Positions 1 through 5,376 of a stretch of 5,376 bases of DNA are shown here, piece after piece. The first letter of the stretch is position 1; every line of letters starts with the position of its first letter. This DNA comes from 2-02-FULL-48-14 sp041645035 (GTDB taxonomy: Bacteria; Patescibacteriota; Gracilibacteria; UBA1369; 2-02-FULL-48-14), in the NCBI GenBank assembly GCA_041645035.1, contig JBAZQU010000047.1:1-5376 (forward strand), given 5' to 3'. A program made the position numbers and the translations under genes. The notes under the pieces are model-generated. The model saw only the letters and a program-made list of their open reading frames with translations. It made no database searches and was not told the DNA's origin.

Positions 1-151
1 TGGCGATGGCGGTGGAGGTGACGGCATTGGCAGCAATGGCGTCGCTGGTAACAGAGCCAGTTCCCATCTTGGCCGCAGTTATCTTGCCGCTGCCGATGGT
101 TGGGCTTGGGTAAGTGCCGGTTAGATCCCCACCAGCATTGCCTGAAGGAGC
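1..151 (-). repeat. Z unit, copy Z6, cut by the window edge (first 50 residues)
   Basis: Z6 starts APSGNAGGDLTGTYPSPTIG and runs through AAKMGTGSVTSDAIAANAV to TSTAIA at position 2. The frame stays open, so the protein continues beyond the window by an unknown length. Confidence 0.9.
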
Positions 152-3100
152 GACGCTGGTTAAACCAGAACCATTCCCCACAAAAGCGGCTGCTGTTACT
201 GTGCCGGTAGTGTTAATCGCTGTTGATCCGCCGATTGTTCCAGAAGTAATTGCTCCCCCAGAAACTTTGCCGGCGGTTGAGATCGTGGCCAGGTTAGAAT
301 CGGGCAGGGCGCCGGTAACTTGCGAAGTTAGATCAACTTTATTGGTGGCAGTTGAGACAGTATTCCAATCCTGCGTGCCGGTGTGGTTGGCGCGGCTAAG
401 ATAGTAACTGCCGGGCTGGCTTTCAAGCGAAGTGGCGTTAGAAGCGGTGACGTTGGTCAGGCCGGAGCCGTTGCCTTCAAAATTAGTCGCTTTGATTATT
501 CCGGCAACCTCCAGTGTTCTTGAGGGACTGGTCGTGCCGATGCCGACGTTGCCGGTCTGTTGAATTGCCACTTTAGTTACGCCGCCCGCCTGCAGGTCTA
601 AAATATCACCGGTTGAGGTTGCCCCGATTTGATTGACTATCAAAGAAGGATTCGCATCGTTAATATTTCTATTAATAGTTGTCCCGGTATTTTGAGTAAG
701 TACCTGTGAGTTATTTCCAGTCGACAAATTCCGTAAACCATTGTTAGAATATATAGCCCCGGTCCCCGGGTCTATTAAAACTGAATTCGCTCCAGAAGCA
801 TAAATCACTCCATTCACCTGCAAAGGATACGTTGGGCTCGTCGTTCCGATGCCGACATTGCCGGCCTTGGCGATATACAGCGCTTCGCGGGTGTTCGAAT
901 CGGTCCTTATCCGTAAGGCGGAATCCGCTGTTCCGGCGTCTATGGAGAGCGTACCGGTCATGGTGTCGCCGGCCTTGAGGACCCTTGTTGTGTCGGAAAC
1001 GTTGGTCAGGCCGGAGCCGTTGCCGGAGAAGGCGGCGGCGGTGATAGTGCCGGTGGTATTGATTGCCGTTGAACCACCGATGGTGCCGGAGGTTATGGCA
1101 CTGCCGGAAACTTTACCAGCGGTTGAGATCGTGGCCAGGTTTGAATCGGGGAGGGCGCCGGTAACTTTGGTGGTTAGATCAACCGCATTGTTGGCGATGG
1201 CGGTGGAGGTGACGGCATTAGCGGCTATGGCATCACTGGTGATTGAACCAGTCGCCATTTTAGCTGCGGTTATTTTCCCACTGCCGATGGTTGGGCTTGG
1301 GTAGGTACCGGTTAAATCGCCACCGGCGTTGCCGGAAGGAGCGACGTTGGTTAATGCGGAGCCATTGCCGGAGAAAGCAGTCGCGGTAACTGTTCCCGTT
1401 ACGTTGATCCCGGCGTTGGCCGTTAAAAGGCCGGTCATCGTGTCGCCGGCTTTCTGGACGTAATTTGCCGGCGTTGCGGCGGTGGTCTGGATGGTTGTGT
1501 CGGGGAATTTGACGCCGCCAACCGTTGTTTCGATCGTGCCCGCGACGGTCAGTTTTTGTCTCGATTCCGTTGTGCCGATGCTGACGTTGCCGGCTACTAT
1601 CAAGCTGTTCCCTGTTTGATTGGCGGAAGGATCAAGGTAGTAAGCGCCGTTGTTGTAGTCGAAATAAATTGGCGAAACCACCGACGTTCTCGCTAAAGCC
1701 GACCCGTTAACATCCAGTGGATAGGTCGGTGCCGTTGTGCCGATGCCGACCCGGTGATTCGCGGCATCAACATAAAGTGTATTCGTGTCCACGGCCAGGC
1801 CTTTGCCCGCGTCAATCGTCAACGTCCCGGTCATGGTGTCGCCGGCTTTGAGGACTTTCGTTGTGTCGGAAACGTTGGTCAGGCCCGAACCATTGCCGGA
1901 GAAAGCTCCGGCGGTAACAGTGCCGGTAGTGTTAATTGCCGTTGAGCCGCCGATCGTGCCGGAAGTAATTGCCCCTCCGGAAACTTTGCCGGCGGTGGTT
2001 ATGGTAGCCAAATTAGAATCGGGGAGGGCGCCGGTAACTTTGGTGGTTAAGTCAACAGCGTTGTTGGCGATGGCAGTGGAGGTGACGGCATTAGCGGCGA
2101 TAGCATCACTGGTGATTGACCCGGTTCCCATCTTGGCGGCGGTTATTTTCCCGCTGCCGATGGTTGGACTTGGGTAAGTGCCGGTTAGATCGCCGCCGGC
2201 ATTGCCGGAAGGAGCGACGCTGGTTAAACCAGAACCATTCCCCACAAAAGCTGCTGCAGTAACAGTGCCGGTTGTGTTGATGGCCGTTGATCCGCCGATA
2301 GTACCGGAGGTAATTGCCCCTCCCGAAACTTTACCGGCGGTTGTGATCGTCGCCAAGTTTGAATCGGGAAGGGCGCCGGTTACTTTAGTGGTTAAATCAA
2401 CAGCGTTGGCGGCAATGGCAGTGGAGGTGACGGCAGAGGCGGCGATAGCTCCGGCAGTAACAGCTCCGGTGGTAAGTTTAGAAGCGTCGATGGCTCCGGC
2501 GGCAATGTTGGAACCGGGCAGAGCTCCCGTTACCTGTGAAGTTAGATCAACTTTATTGGTCGTAGTTGAAACAGTATTCCAATCCTGCGTGCCGGTGTGG
2601 TTGGCGCGGCTAAGATAGTAACTGCCAGGCTGGCTTTCCAGTGAAGTCGCGTTGGAAGCGGTTACGCCGGTCAAGCCGGCGCCGTTGCCGGAAAAAGCTC
2701 CAGCGGTAACAGTGCCGGTCGTATTAATCGCTGTTGAACCGCCGATCGTGCCGGAAGTAATTGCCCCTCCAGAAACTTTGCCGGCGGTAGAGATCGTGTT
2801 GAGGGCGGAGTCGGGGATATTGGTCAGGCCTGAACCATCGCCGGTATATTTCAGCGCCGTTACTTGCCCTTGGCTGTTTACTTCAAAAGTCGGAGTAGTG
2901 TCGCTTAAGACACGATAGACTCTGATCGAAGAAAGACCTTCAACTTCAACGCTGGGCCTGATGGTTAGCGCGACTGTTGTGGGCCCATGCTTGATTTGCT
3001 GAACATTAAAGTTAGTTGTTGTGGCTTCCACCGTAACTGCTTGGCCTCTGACCCAAAGATTGCCGTTGATCACCGCGTTGTTGGCAGTCAGATTTCCGGT

Positions 3101-5376
3101 TGTGTCTATGACTGTATTGCCGCCGATGGTGCCCGAAGTGATAGCACTGCCGGAAACTTTCCCGGCCGTAGTTATCGTGGCTAAATTTGAATCGGGAAGG
3201 GCGCCGGTAACTTTAGTAGTTAAATCAACTGCGTTGTTGGCGATGGCGGTGGAGGTGACGGCATTGGCAGCAATGGCATCGCTGGTGACAGAGCCCGTTC
3301 CTATCTTGGCCGCAGTTATTTTGCCGCTGCCGATAGTTGGACTGGGATAGGTGCCGGTTAGATCTCCGCCGGCATTGCCTGAAGGAGCGACGCTGGTTAA
3401 GCCAGAACCATTCCCCACAAAAGCCGCCGCGGTAACGGTGCCGGTTGTATTAATGGCCGTCGAGCCGCCGATGGTGCCGGAGGTAATGGCTCCTCCGGAA
3501 ACTTTGCCGGCGGTTGAGATCGTGGCCAGGTTAGAATCGGGAAGGGCGCCGGTAACTTGCGAAGTTAGATCAACTTTATTGGTGGCAGTCGAAACAGTGT
3601 TCCAATCCTGCGTGCCGGTGTGATTGGCGCGGCTAAGATAGTAACTGCCGGGTTGGCTTTCCAGTGAAGTGGCGTTAGAAGCGGTGACGTTGGTCAGACC
3701 GGAACCGTCGCCTTCAAAATTAGTTGCTTTGATTATTCCGGCAACTTCCAGGGTTCTTGAAGGACTCGTCGTGCCGATGCCGACATAGCCGCCGTTTGTA
3801 ATTCTCATCATTTCAACATCTGTTGTACCTACAAATTTAATTTGGGTTGCTCCAGACGCAACCTTGAACTGTGATATTTCACTTTCGTAAGCAAGAAACG
3901 AGAGATTGTTACCCTTACGCTTGAAACCTCCATCAACTGCCGTGCCTTGAATTTTTAATATATAGGCACCGTCAGCTACTCCACTATGATTTACCTCAAG
4001 TGGAGCTCCCGGCGTCGTCGTCCCGATGCCGACTTTGCCGGTCTTAGAGATATAGAGCGCTTCGCGGGTGTTCGAATCGGTCCTTATCCGTAAGGCGGGG
4101 TCAGACGTTCCAGCGTCTATGGAGAGCGTGCCGGTCATGGTATCACCGGCTTTGAGGACCCTTGTTGTGTCTGAAACATTAGTTAGAGCTGAACCGTTGC
4201 CGGAGAAAGCTCCGGCGGTGATCGTGCCGGTGGTGTTAATAGCTGTTGATCCGCCGATAGTCCCGGAAGTGATGGCGCTGCCGGAAACTTTCCCGGCCGT
4301 AGTTATCGTGGCTAAATTGGAATCGGGAAGGGCGCCGGTTACTTTAGTGGTTAAATCAACCGCGTTGGCGGCAATGGCAGTGGAGGTGACAGCATTGGCG
4401 GCTATGGCATCGCTGGTAACAGATCCCGTGCCCATCTTGGCCGCAGTTATTTTGCCGCTGCCGATAGTTGGACTGGGATAGGTGCCGGTTAGATCTCCGC
4501 CGGCATTGCCTGAAGGAGCGACGCTGGTTAAGCCAGAACCATTCCCCACAAAAGCCGCCGCGGTAACGGTGCCGGTTGTATTAATGGCCGTCGAGCCGCC
4601 GATGGTGCCGGAGGTAATGGCTCCTCCGGAAACTTTGCCGGCGGTTGTGATCGTGGCTAAATTGGAATCGGGGAGGGCGCCGGTTACTTTAGTGGTTAAA
4701 TCAACCGCGTTGGCGGCAATGGCAGTGGAGGTGACAGCATTGGCGGCTATGGCATCGCTGGTAACAGATCCCGTGCCCATCTTGGCCGCAGTTATTTTGC
4801 CGCTGCCAATGGTTGGACTTGGGTAGGTGCCGGTTAGATCACCGCCGGCATTGCCTGAAGGAGCGACGTTAGTTAAGGCGGAACCGTTGCCGGAGAAAGC
4901 AGTTGCGGTAACTGTGCCCGTTACGTTGATCCCCGCGTTGGCAGTTAAAAGACCGGTCATGGTATCGCCGGCTTTCTGGACGTAATTTGCCGGTGTTGCG
5001 GCAGTCGTCTGGATGGTAGTGTCAGGGAACTTAACCCCGCCGGTGGTTGTTTCGATCGTCCCCACGACGCTTAATTTTTGTCTTGATTCCGTCGTGCCGA
5101 TGCTGACGTTGCCGGCTGCTATCAAGCTGTTTCCTGTTTGATTGGCGGAAGGATCAAGGTAGTAAGCGCCGTTGTTGTAGTCAAAATAAATTGGCGAAAC
5201 CACCGACGTTCTCGCTAAAGCCGACCCGTTAACATCCAGTGGATATGTCGGTGCCGTCGTGCCGACGCCGACGTTGCCGGCCTTAGAGATGTACAGCGCT
5301 TCGCGGGTGTTTGAATCGGTCCTTATCCGTAAGGCGGGATCCGCTGTCCCGGCATCTATGGACAGCGTCCCGGTCA
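1..5376 (-). CDS. Giant modular tail-fibre-like / adhesin-like repeat protein, internal fragment open at both ends
   Basis: The minus-strand frame whose codons start at 5374, 5371 and so on has 1,791 sense codons and no stop; both termini lie outside the window. The product is built from fibre modules: X (residues 1-35, 401-448, 1460-1507; variant 1169-1209), Y (36-170, 1210-1344), 115-residue Z units (171-285, 286-400, 1054-1168, 1345-1459, partial 663-752 and 1742-1791), W (532-662, 1611-1741) and three unique cassettes (449-531, 753-852, 1508-1610). Recurrent motifs are GIGTTSP, AGDTMTG, GDLTGTYPSPTI, FSGNGSGLTNV and ANHTGTQ, familiar from phage tail fibres and bacterial fibre-like surface proteins. 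No cysteine appears, aromatic residues are few, and no catalytic motif or membrane segment is visible. Differences between copies mostly fall in third codon positions, which supports coding on this strand. Inferred role: an elongated, probably trimeric, extracellular fibre for attachment. In relatives the missing C-terminus often carries an S74-type intramolecular chaperone; that cannot be seen here. Family-level call is firm; function is inference. Confidence 0.93.
152..544 (-). repeat. Module W2, 131 residues, with ANHTGTQ head
   Basis: W2 equals W1 in length and order: GIGTTSPSRTLEVAGIIKAT, NFEGNGSGLTNV, the head TASNATSLESQPGSYYLSRA with NHTGTQDWN, then a B half to GLTSV. Its one visible protein difference from W1 is EGNGSG for EGDGSG; other differences are mostly silent third-position changes. 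It leads directly into Z6. Confidence 0.88.
545..853 (-). other. Unique cassette U3, 103 residues, AT-rich, between X3 and W2
   Basis: U3 begins GIGTTSPTYPLQVNGVIYAS and continues GANSVLIDPGTGAIYSNNGL, RNLSTGNNSQVLTQNTGTTI, NRNINDANPSLIVNQIGATS and TGDILDLQAGGVTKVAIQQT before GNVGIGTTSP. The SLIVNQ-GATSTGDILDLQ pattern recurs in metagenomic fibre-like proteins. It occupies the same slot as U1 but is unrelated to it and 60 bp longer. Base use differs from the flanks: line 661-720 has about 32% GC by hand count. Its function is unknown; it may be a swapped-in domain. Confidence 0.77.
854..997 (-). repeat. Module X3, 48 residues
   Basis: X3 is a complete X module: SDTTRVLKAGDTMTGTLSID, AGTADSALRIRTDSNTREAL, YIAKAGNV, then GIGTT. 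It is equal in length to X2 and differs at a handful of residues. It connects Z5 to unique cassette U3. Confidence 0.88.
998..1342 (-). repeat. 115-residue Z unit, copy Z5
   Basis: Z5 is a full 345-bp unit from APSGNAGGDLTG to FSGNGSGLTNV. Distinguishing residues are AAKMATGSITSDA (Ala for Gly after Met), TAIANNAV, and GKVSGSAITSG, the last shared with Z2 and Z3. It stands alone between Y2 and X3 where the first passage has the Z1-Z2 pair. The spacing Y1-Y2 minus X2-X3 is exactly 345 bp. Confidence 0.92.
1343..1747 (-). repeat. Module Y2, 135 residues
   Basis: Y2 is the same length as Y1 and lies 3,522 bp from it. It contains GIGTTAPTYPLDVNG, YFDYNNGAYYLDP, GNVSIGTTESRQKL, GVKFPDTTIQTTAATPANY and AGDTMTGLLTANAGINVTGT, and ends AFSGNGSALTNV. 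In the stretch 1619-1740 I found only two differences from Y1, both silent (1661 and 1724, third positions). It is followed by one Z unit. Confidence 0.88.
1748..1870 (-). repeat. Module X', 41 residues, diverged X with a new second half
   Basis: X' starts like X (SDTTKVLKAGDTMTGTLTID, AGKG) but then carries LAVDTNTLYVDAANHRV in place of the LRIRTDSNTREALYI segment. The LYVDxxNxRVGIGTT pattern is a common lead-in to the GIGTT element in fibre-like proteins. It sits before Y2, the position that X1 holds before Y1, so the second passage has exchanged the X second half. Confidence 0.82.
1871..2215 (-). repeat. 115-residue Z unit, copy Z4
   Basis: Z4 is a full 345-bp unit from APSGNAGGDLTG to FSGNGSGLTNV. 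Distinguishing residues are GTGSITSDA (Ile for Val) and TAIANNAVDL (Asn for Ala). It leads into X' rather than X. Its DNA has more silent differences from Z1 and Z2 than those have from each other, so it separated earlier. Confidence 0.92.
2216..2383 (-). repeat. B half-unit, 56 residues, preceding Z4
   Basis: This is a complete B half: VTGALPDSNLATITTAGKV, GGAITSGTIGGSTAINTTGT, VTAAAFVGNGSGLTSV. It follows the hybrid junction and leads into Z4, so with the preceding 30 or so residues it partly rebuilds a Z unit. Confidence 0.87.
2384..2533 (-). other. Hybrid junction between W head and Z half A, 50 residues
   Basis: The sequence enters a B half with VTGALPGSNIAAG, departs into AIDASKLTTGAVTAGAIAAS, then rejoins the end of half A at AVTSTAIAANAVDLTTK. 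The middle is a variant of the 10-residue step repeat (AIDASKL, AVTAGAI, AVTSTAI) seen nowhere else in the window. It looks like a recombinant junction with breakpoints in shared VTGALP and AVTSTAIA motifs. Confidence 0.75.
2534..2662 (-). repeat. W head, third copy (ANHTGTQ element), 43 residues
   Basis: The TASNATSLESQPGSYYLSRA / NHTGTQDWNTVSTTTNKVDL / TSQ element occurs here without the GIGTTSPSRTLEV leader that precedes it in W1 and W2. It differs from those copies by one residue (STTTN for STATN). The fact that the head moves separately from its leader shows that it is an independent module. Confidence 0.87.
2663..2818 (-). repeat. Solitary B half-unit, 52 residues
   Basis: This is a second half of a Z unit without its first half. 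It runs IPDSALNTISTAGKVSGGAI / TSGTIGGSTAINTTGTVTAG and ends AFSGNGAGLTGV. It is diverged at its start (IPDSALNT for LPDSNLAT) and end (AGLTGV for SGLTSV). It connects cassette U2 to the W head at 2534-2662. Confidence 0.82.
2819..3118 (-). other. Unique cassette U2, 100 residues, inserted at the end of Z3
   Basis: This segment has no second copy in the window. It reads NTVIDTTGNLTANNAVINGN, then LWVRGQAVTVEATTTNFNVQ, QIKHGPTTVALTIRPSVEVE, GLSSIRVYRVLSDTTPTFEV and NSQGQVTALKYTGDGSGLTN. The opening resembles the NGNLxVxG element frequent in tail-fibre-like proteins. The middle is richer in charged and bulky hydrophobic residues and could be a small beta-rich domain. It holds one of the few tryptophans in the fragment. 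Its function is unknown. Confidence 0.75.
3119..3388 (-). repeat. Truncated Z unit, copy Z3 (first 90 residues)
   Basis: Z3 follows the 115-residue pattern from APSGNAGGDLTG to AITSGTIGG, then leaves it and continues into unique cassette U2 with NTVIDTTGNLTANN. The last 25 residues of the unit are missing here. Similar ends (DGSGLTN) reappear after U2, so U2 looks inserted into, or swapped for, the end of a Z unit. Its start lies in the 214-bp perfect repeat. Confidence 0.88.
3303..3516 (-). repeat. 214-bp perfect direct repeat, copy 2 (spans W1/Z3 junction)
   Basis: This is the partner of 4434-4647, identical over all 214 bp. Here it joins the B half of W1 to truncated Z3, whereas the other copy joins Z1 to Z2. 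The same DNA therefore sits in two different module contexts, as expected if recombination shuffles modules through the repeats. Confidence 0.9.
3389..3781 (-). repeat. Module W1, 131 residues, with ANHTGTQ head
   Basis: W1 opens with GIGTTSPSRTLEVAGIIKAT and NFEGDGSGLTNV. It then has the 43-residue head TASNATSLESQPGSYYLSRA / NHTGTQDWNTVSTATNKVDL / TSQ and closes with a standard 56-residue B half (VTGALPDSNLATISTAGKV to GLTSV). The YLSRANHTGTQ signature is common in phage tail-fibre and fibre-like surface proteins. The equal-length copy W2 (152-544) lies 3,237 bp away. The head takes the place of half A of a Z unit. Confidence 0.88.
3782..4030 (-). other. Unique cassette U1, 83 residues, AT-richer, between X2 and W1
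   Basis: U1 starts with GIGTTTPGAPLEVNHSG and continues through AYILKIQGTAVDGGFKRKGN, LSFLAYESEISQFKVASGAT and FVGTTDVEMMRITNGGYV before the next GIGTTSP. It has no second copy in the window. It carries more charged and aromatic residues than the repeats, so it may be a small folded domain on the fibre. Lines counted by hand give about 40-43% GC (3841-3960), against about 62% in a Z-unit line (4561-4620). The equivalent slot in the second passage holds the unrelated cassette U3. Its fold and ligand are unknown; import from another fibre gene is an inference. Confidence 0.75.
4031..4174 (-). repeat. Module X2, 48 residues (SDTTRVLKAGDTMTG ... YISKTGKV)
   Basis: This is a complete X module. 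SDTTRVLKAGDTMTGTLSID is followed by AGTSDPALRIRTDSNTREAL and YISKTGKV, leading into GIGTT. The matching copy X3 lies 3,177 bp away (854-997). Changes between the copies are few (TSDP/TADS, SKTGK/AKAGN). It links Z2 to unique cassette U1. Confidence 0.88.
4175..4519 (-). repeat. 115-residue Z unit, copy Z2, in tandem with Z1
   Basis: This is a second full 345-bp unit abutting Z1. It differs from Z1 mainly at the end, with GKVSGSAITSG instead of GKVSGGAITSG and TITAGAFSGNGSALTNV instead of TVTAAAFVGNGSGLTSV. It therefore leads into module X2 (NVSDTTRVLKAGDTMTG) rather than into another Z. Its mismatches with Z1 at 4328, 4463 and 4466 all fall in third codon positions and are silent. The Z1/Z2 pair replaces the single Z5 at the equivalent place in the second passage. 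Confidence 0.92.
4434..4647 (-). repeat. 214-bp perfect direct repeat, copy 1 (spans Z1/Z2 junction)
   Basis: I aligned this stretch by hand with 3303-3516 (offset 1,131 bp, 377 codons) and found no mismatch over 214 bp. It is bounded by C/T at 4433/3302 and T/A at 4648/3517. It covers the end of half B and the start of the next half A. Perfect identity, including silent positions, indicates recent copying or gene conversion, since other copies of the same unit carry many silent changes. Confidence 0.9.
4520..4864 (-). repeat. 115-residue Z unit, copy Z1
   Basis: This is the reference copy of the 345-bp unit. It has two halves. Half A (about 59 residues) begins APSGNAGGDLTGTYPSPTIG, continues GSGKITAAKMGTGSV, and carries two near-identical 10-residue steps, TSDAIAANAV and TSTAIAANAV. 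Half B (56 residues) begins VTGALPDSNLATITTAGKV, has GAITSGTIGGSTAINTTGTV and ends AAAFVGNGSGLTSV. The short steps resemble the 10-residue shaft repeats of phage and predatory-bacterial fibres. Z1 and Z2 are adjacent with no linker. Positions 4674-4807 match 4329-4462 in Z2 perfectly over 134 bp. Confidence 0.92.
4865..5269 (-). repeat. Module Y1, 135 residues: GVGTTAP / YNNGAYYLDP / FPDTTIQTTA / GDTMTG
   Basis: Y1 contains, in order, GVGTTAPTYPLDVNG, ALARTSVVSPIYFDYNNGAY followed by YLDPSANQTGNSL, a second GNVSIGTTESRQKL element, GGVKFPDTTIQTTAATPANY, AGDTMTGLLTANAGINVTGT and AFSGNGSALTNV. The YNNGAYYLDP and FPDxTxQTTA signatures recur in tail-fibre-like and predatory or CPR surface fibre proteins. 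The partner copy Y2 lies 3,522 bp away (1343-1747). The two differ by few amino acids (LIAAG/LIVAG, LSVVG/LTVAG, TTTGG/TTVGG) and by scattered silent third-position changes. Y1 is followed directly by two Z units, Y2 by only one. Confidence 0.88.
5270..5376 (-). repeat. Module X1 (DTMTG-type), cut by the window edge
   Basis: This partial copy begins inside the AGDTMTG motif and runs through TLSIDAGTADPALRIRTDSN to YISKAGNV, just before a GVGTT motif. It matches X2 (4031-4174) and X3 (854-997) almost residue for residue. The first part resembles the short DTMTG repeat of phage tail-fibre shafts. The second part (LRIRTDSNTREALYI) looks like the strand-rich linker that usually precedes a G(I/V)GTT(S/A)P element. 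The rest of the module lies beyond 5376. Confidence 0.85.

Noticed and set aside
1754..3184. Two short plus-strand frames at 1754-1945 and 2987-3184
   Set aside because: They are in the exactly complementary frame of the long minus-strand gene, are short, resemble nothing I know, and cross module boundaries of the real protein.
545..4030. Mobile element origin for the AT-rich cassettes U1 and U3
   Set aside because: No inverted repeats, target duplications or transposase or integrase remnants are visible at their edges. The edges are ordinary GIGTT protein motifs, so homologous or module exchange explains them better.
114..4826. Plus-strand open frames of 88-151 codons (114-404, 849-1304, 1785-2177, 2178-2618, 2652-2918, 3021-3350, 3351-3623, 4068-4481, 4482-4826), many beginning MPVRSPPALPEG or sharing VPEVIAPPETLP
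   Set aside because: They are antisense shadows. All lie in one frame opposite the giant gene, their similarity simply mirrors the repeats, and they end wherever the sense Tyr codon of GTYPSP gives TAA or TAG on the other strand. They have no independent start context.
1..5376. CRISPR array or non-coding satellite
   Set aside because: The repeats are long (30, 345 and about 3,300 bp), in frame, translated throughout, and differ mainly at silent sites. There are no short palindromic repeats with unique spacers.
1..5376. Alternative genetic code (TGA or TAG read as an amino acid), considered because some Patescibacteria use it
   Set aside because: No TGA, TAG or TAA occurs in the coding frame, so the window gives no evidence for recoding.
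854..5376. Internal start sites at the ATG codons of GDTMTG and AAKMG motifs
   Set aside because: They recur in every module copy, have no convincing ribosome-binding site, and the frame is open upstream of all of them.

Overview
The whole 5,376-base window lies inside one very long gene read on the minus strand. I translated that frame base by base. It holds 1,791 consecutive codons with no stop, is open at both window edges, and has neither its own start nor its own stop here. The product is a mosaic of Thr/Ser/Gly/Ala/Asn-rich modules of the phage tail-fibre / bacterial surface-fibre type. Recognisable signatures include GIGTTSPSRTLEV and GVGTTAPTYPLDVNG, AGDTMTG, SGNAGGDLTGTYPSPTI, AFSGNGSGLTNV, YYLSRANHTGTQ, YFDYNNGAYYLDP and VKFPDTTIQTTA. 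It is best called an internal fragment of a giant fibre-like or adhesin-like protein, probably exported or displayed outside the cell. No enzyme, RNA gene, insertion sequence, CRISPR array, promoter or terminator is visible.

Layout from N- to C-terminus (descending coordinates; residue 1 is the first complete codon, 5372-5374). X1 (5376-5270), Y1 (5269-4865), Z1 (4864-4520), Z2 (4519-4175), X2 (4174-4031), unique cassette U1 (4030-3782), W1 (3781-3389), Z3 truncated (3388-3119), unique cassette U2 (3118-2819), B half-unit (2818-2663), W head (2662-2534), hybrid junction (2533-2384), B half-unit (2383-2216), Z4 (2215-1871), X' (1870-1748), Y2 (1747-1343), Z5 (1342-998), X3 (997-854), unique cassette U3 (853-545), W2 (544-152), Z6 cut by the window edge (151-1). 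These modules tile the window without a gap. Z is a 115-residue (345-bp) unit. Every module is a whole number of codons, so gain, loss or exchange of modules keeps the frame.

The order Y - Z(n) - X - cassette - W - Z occurs twice, about 3.2-3.5 kb apart. The two passages differ by exactly one 345-bp Z unit and by an unrelated cassette in the slot between X and W (83 versus 103 residues). Several copies are almost identical in DNA: a 214-bp stretch matches perfectly at 3303-3516 and 4434-4647. This points to recent duplication or gene conversion, and it also makes the locus easy to misassemble.

Organism: fibre-like proteins with these motifs are common in metagenome-derived Patescibacteria (CPR), Omnitrophota, Elusimicrobiota and Bdellovibrionota, and in phages. 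The window cannot decide between them. The repeats are GC-rich (about 60% in a counted line) and the unique cassettes are more AT-rich (about 32-43% in counted lines). No TGA, TAA or TAG occurs in frame, so nothing suggests a recoded stop.
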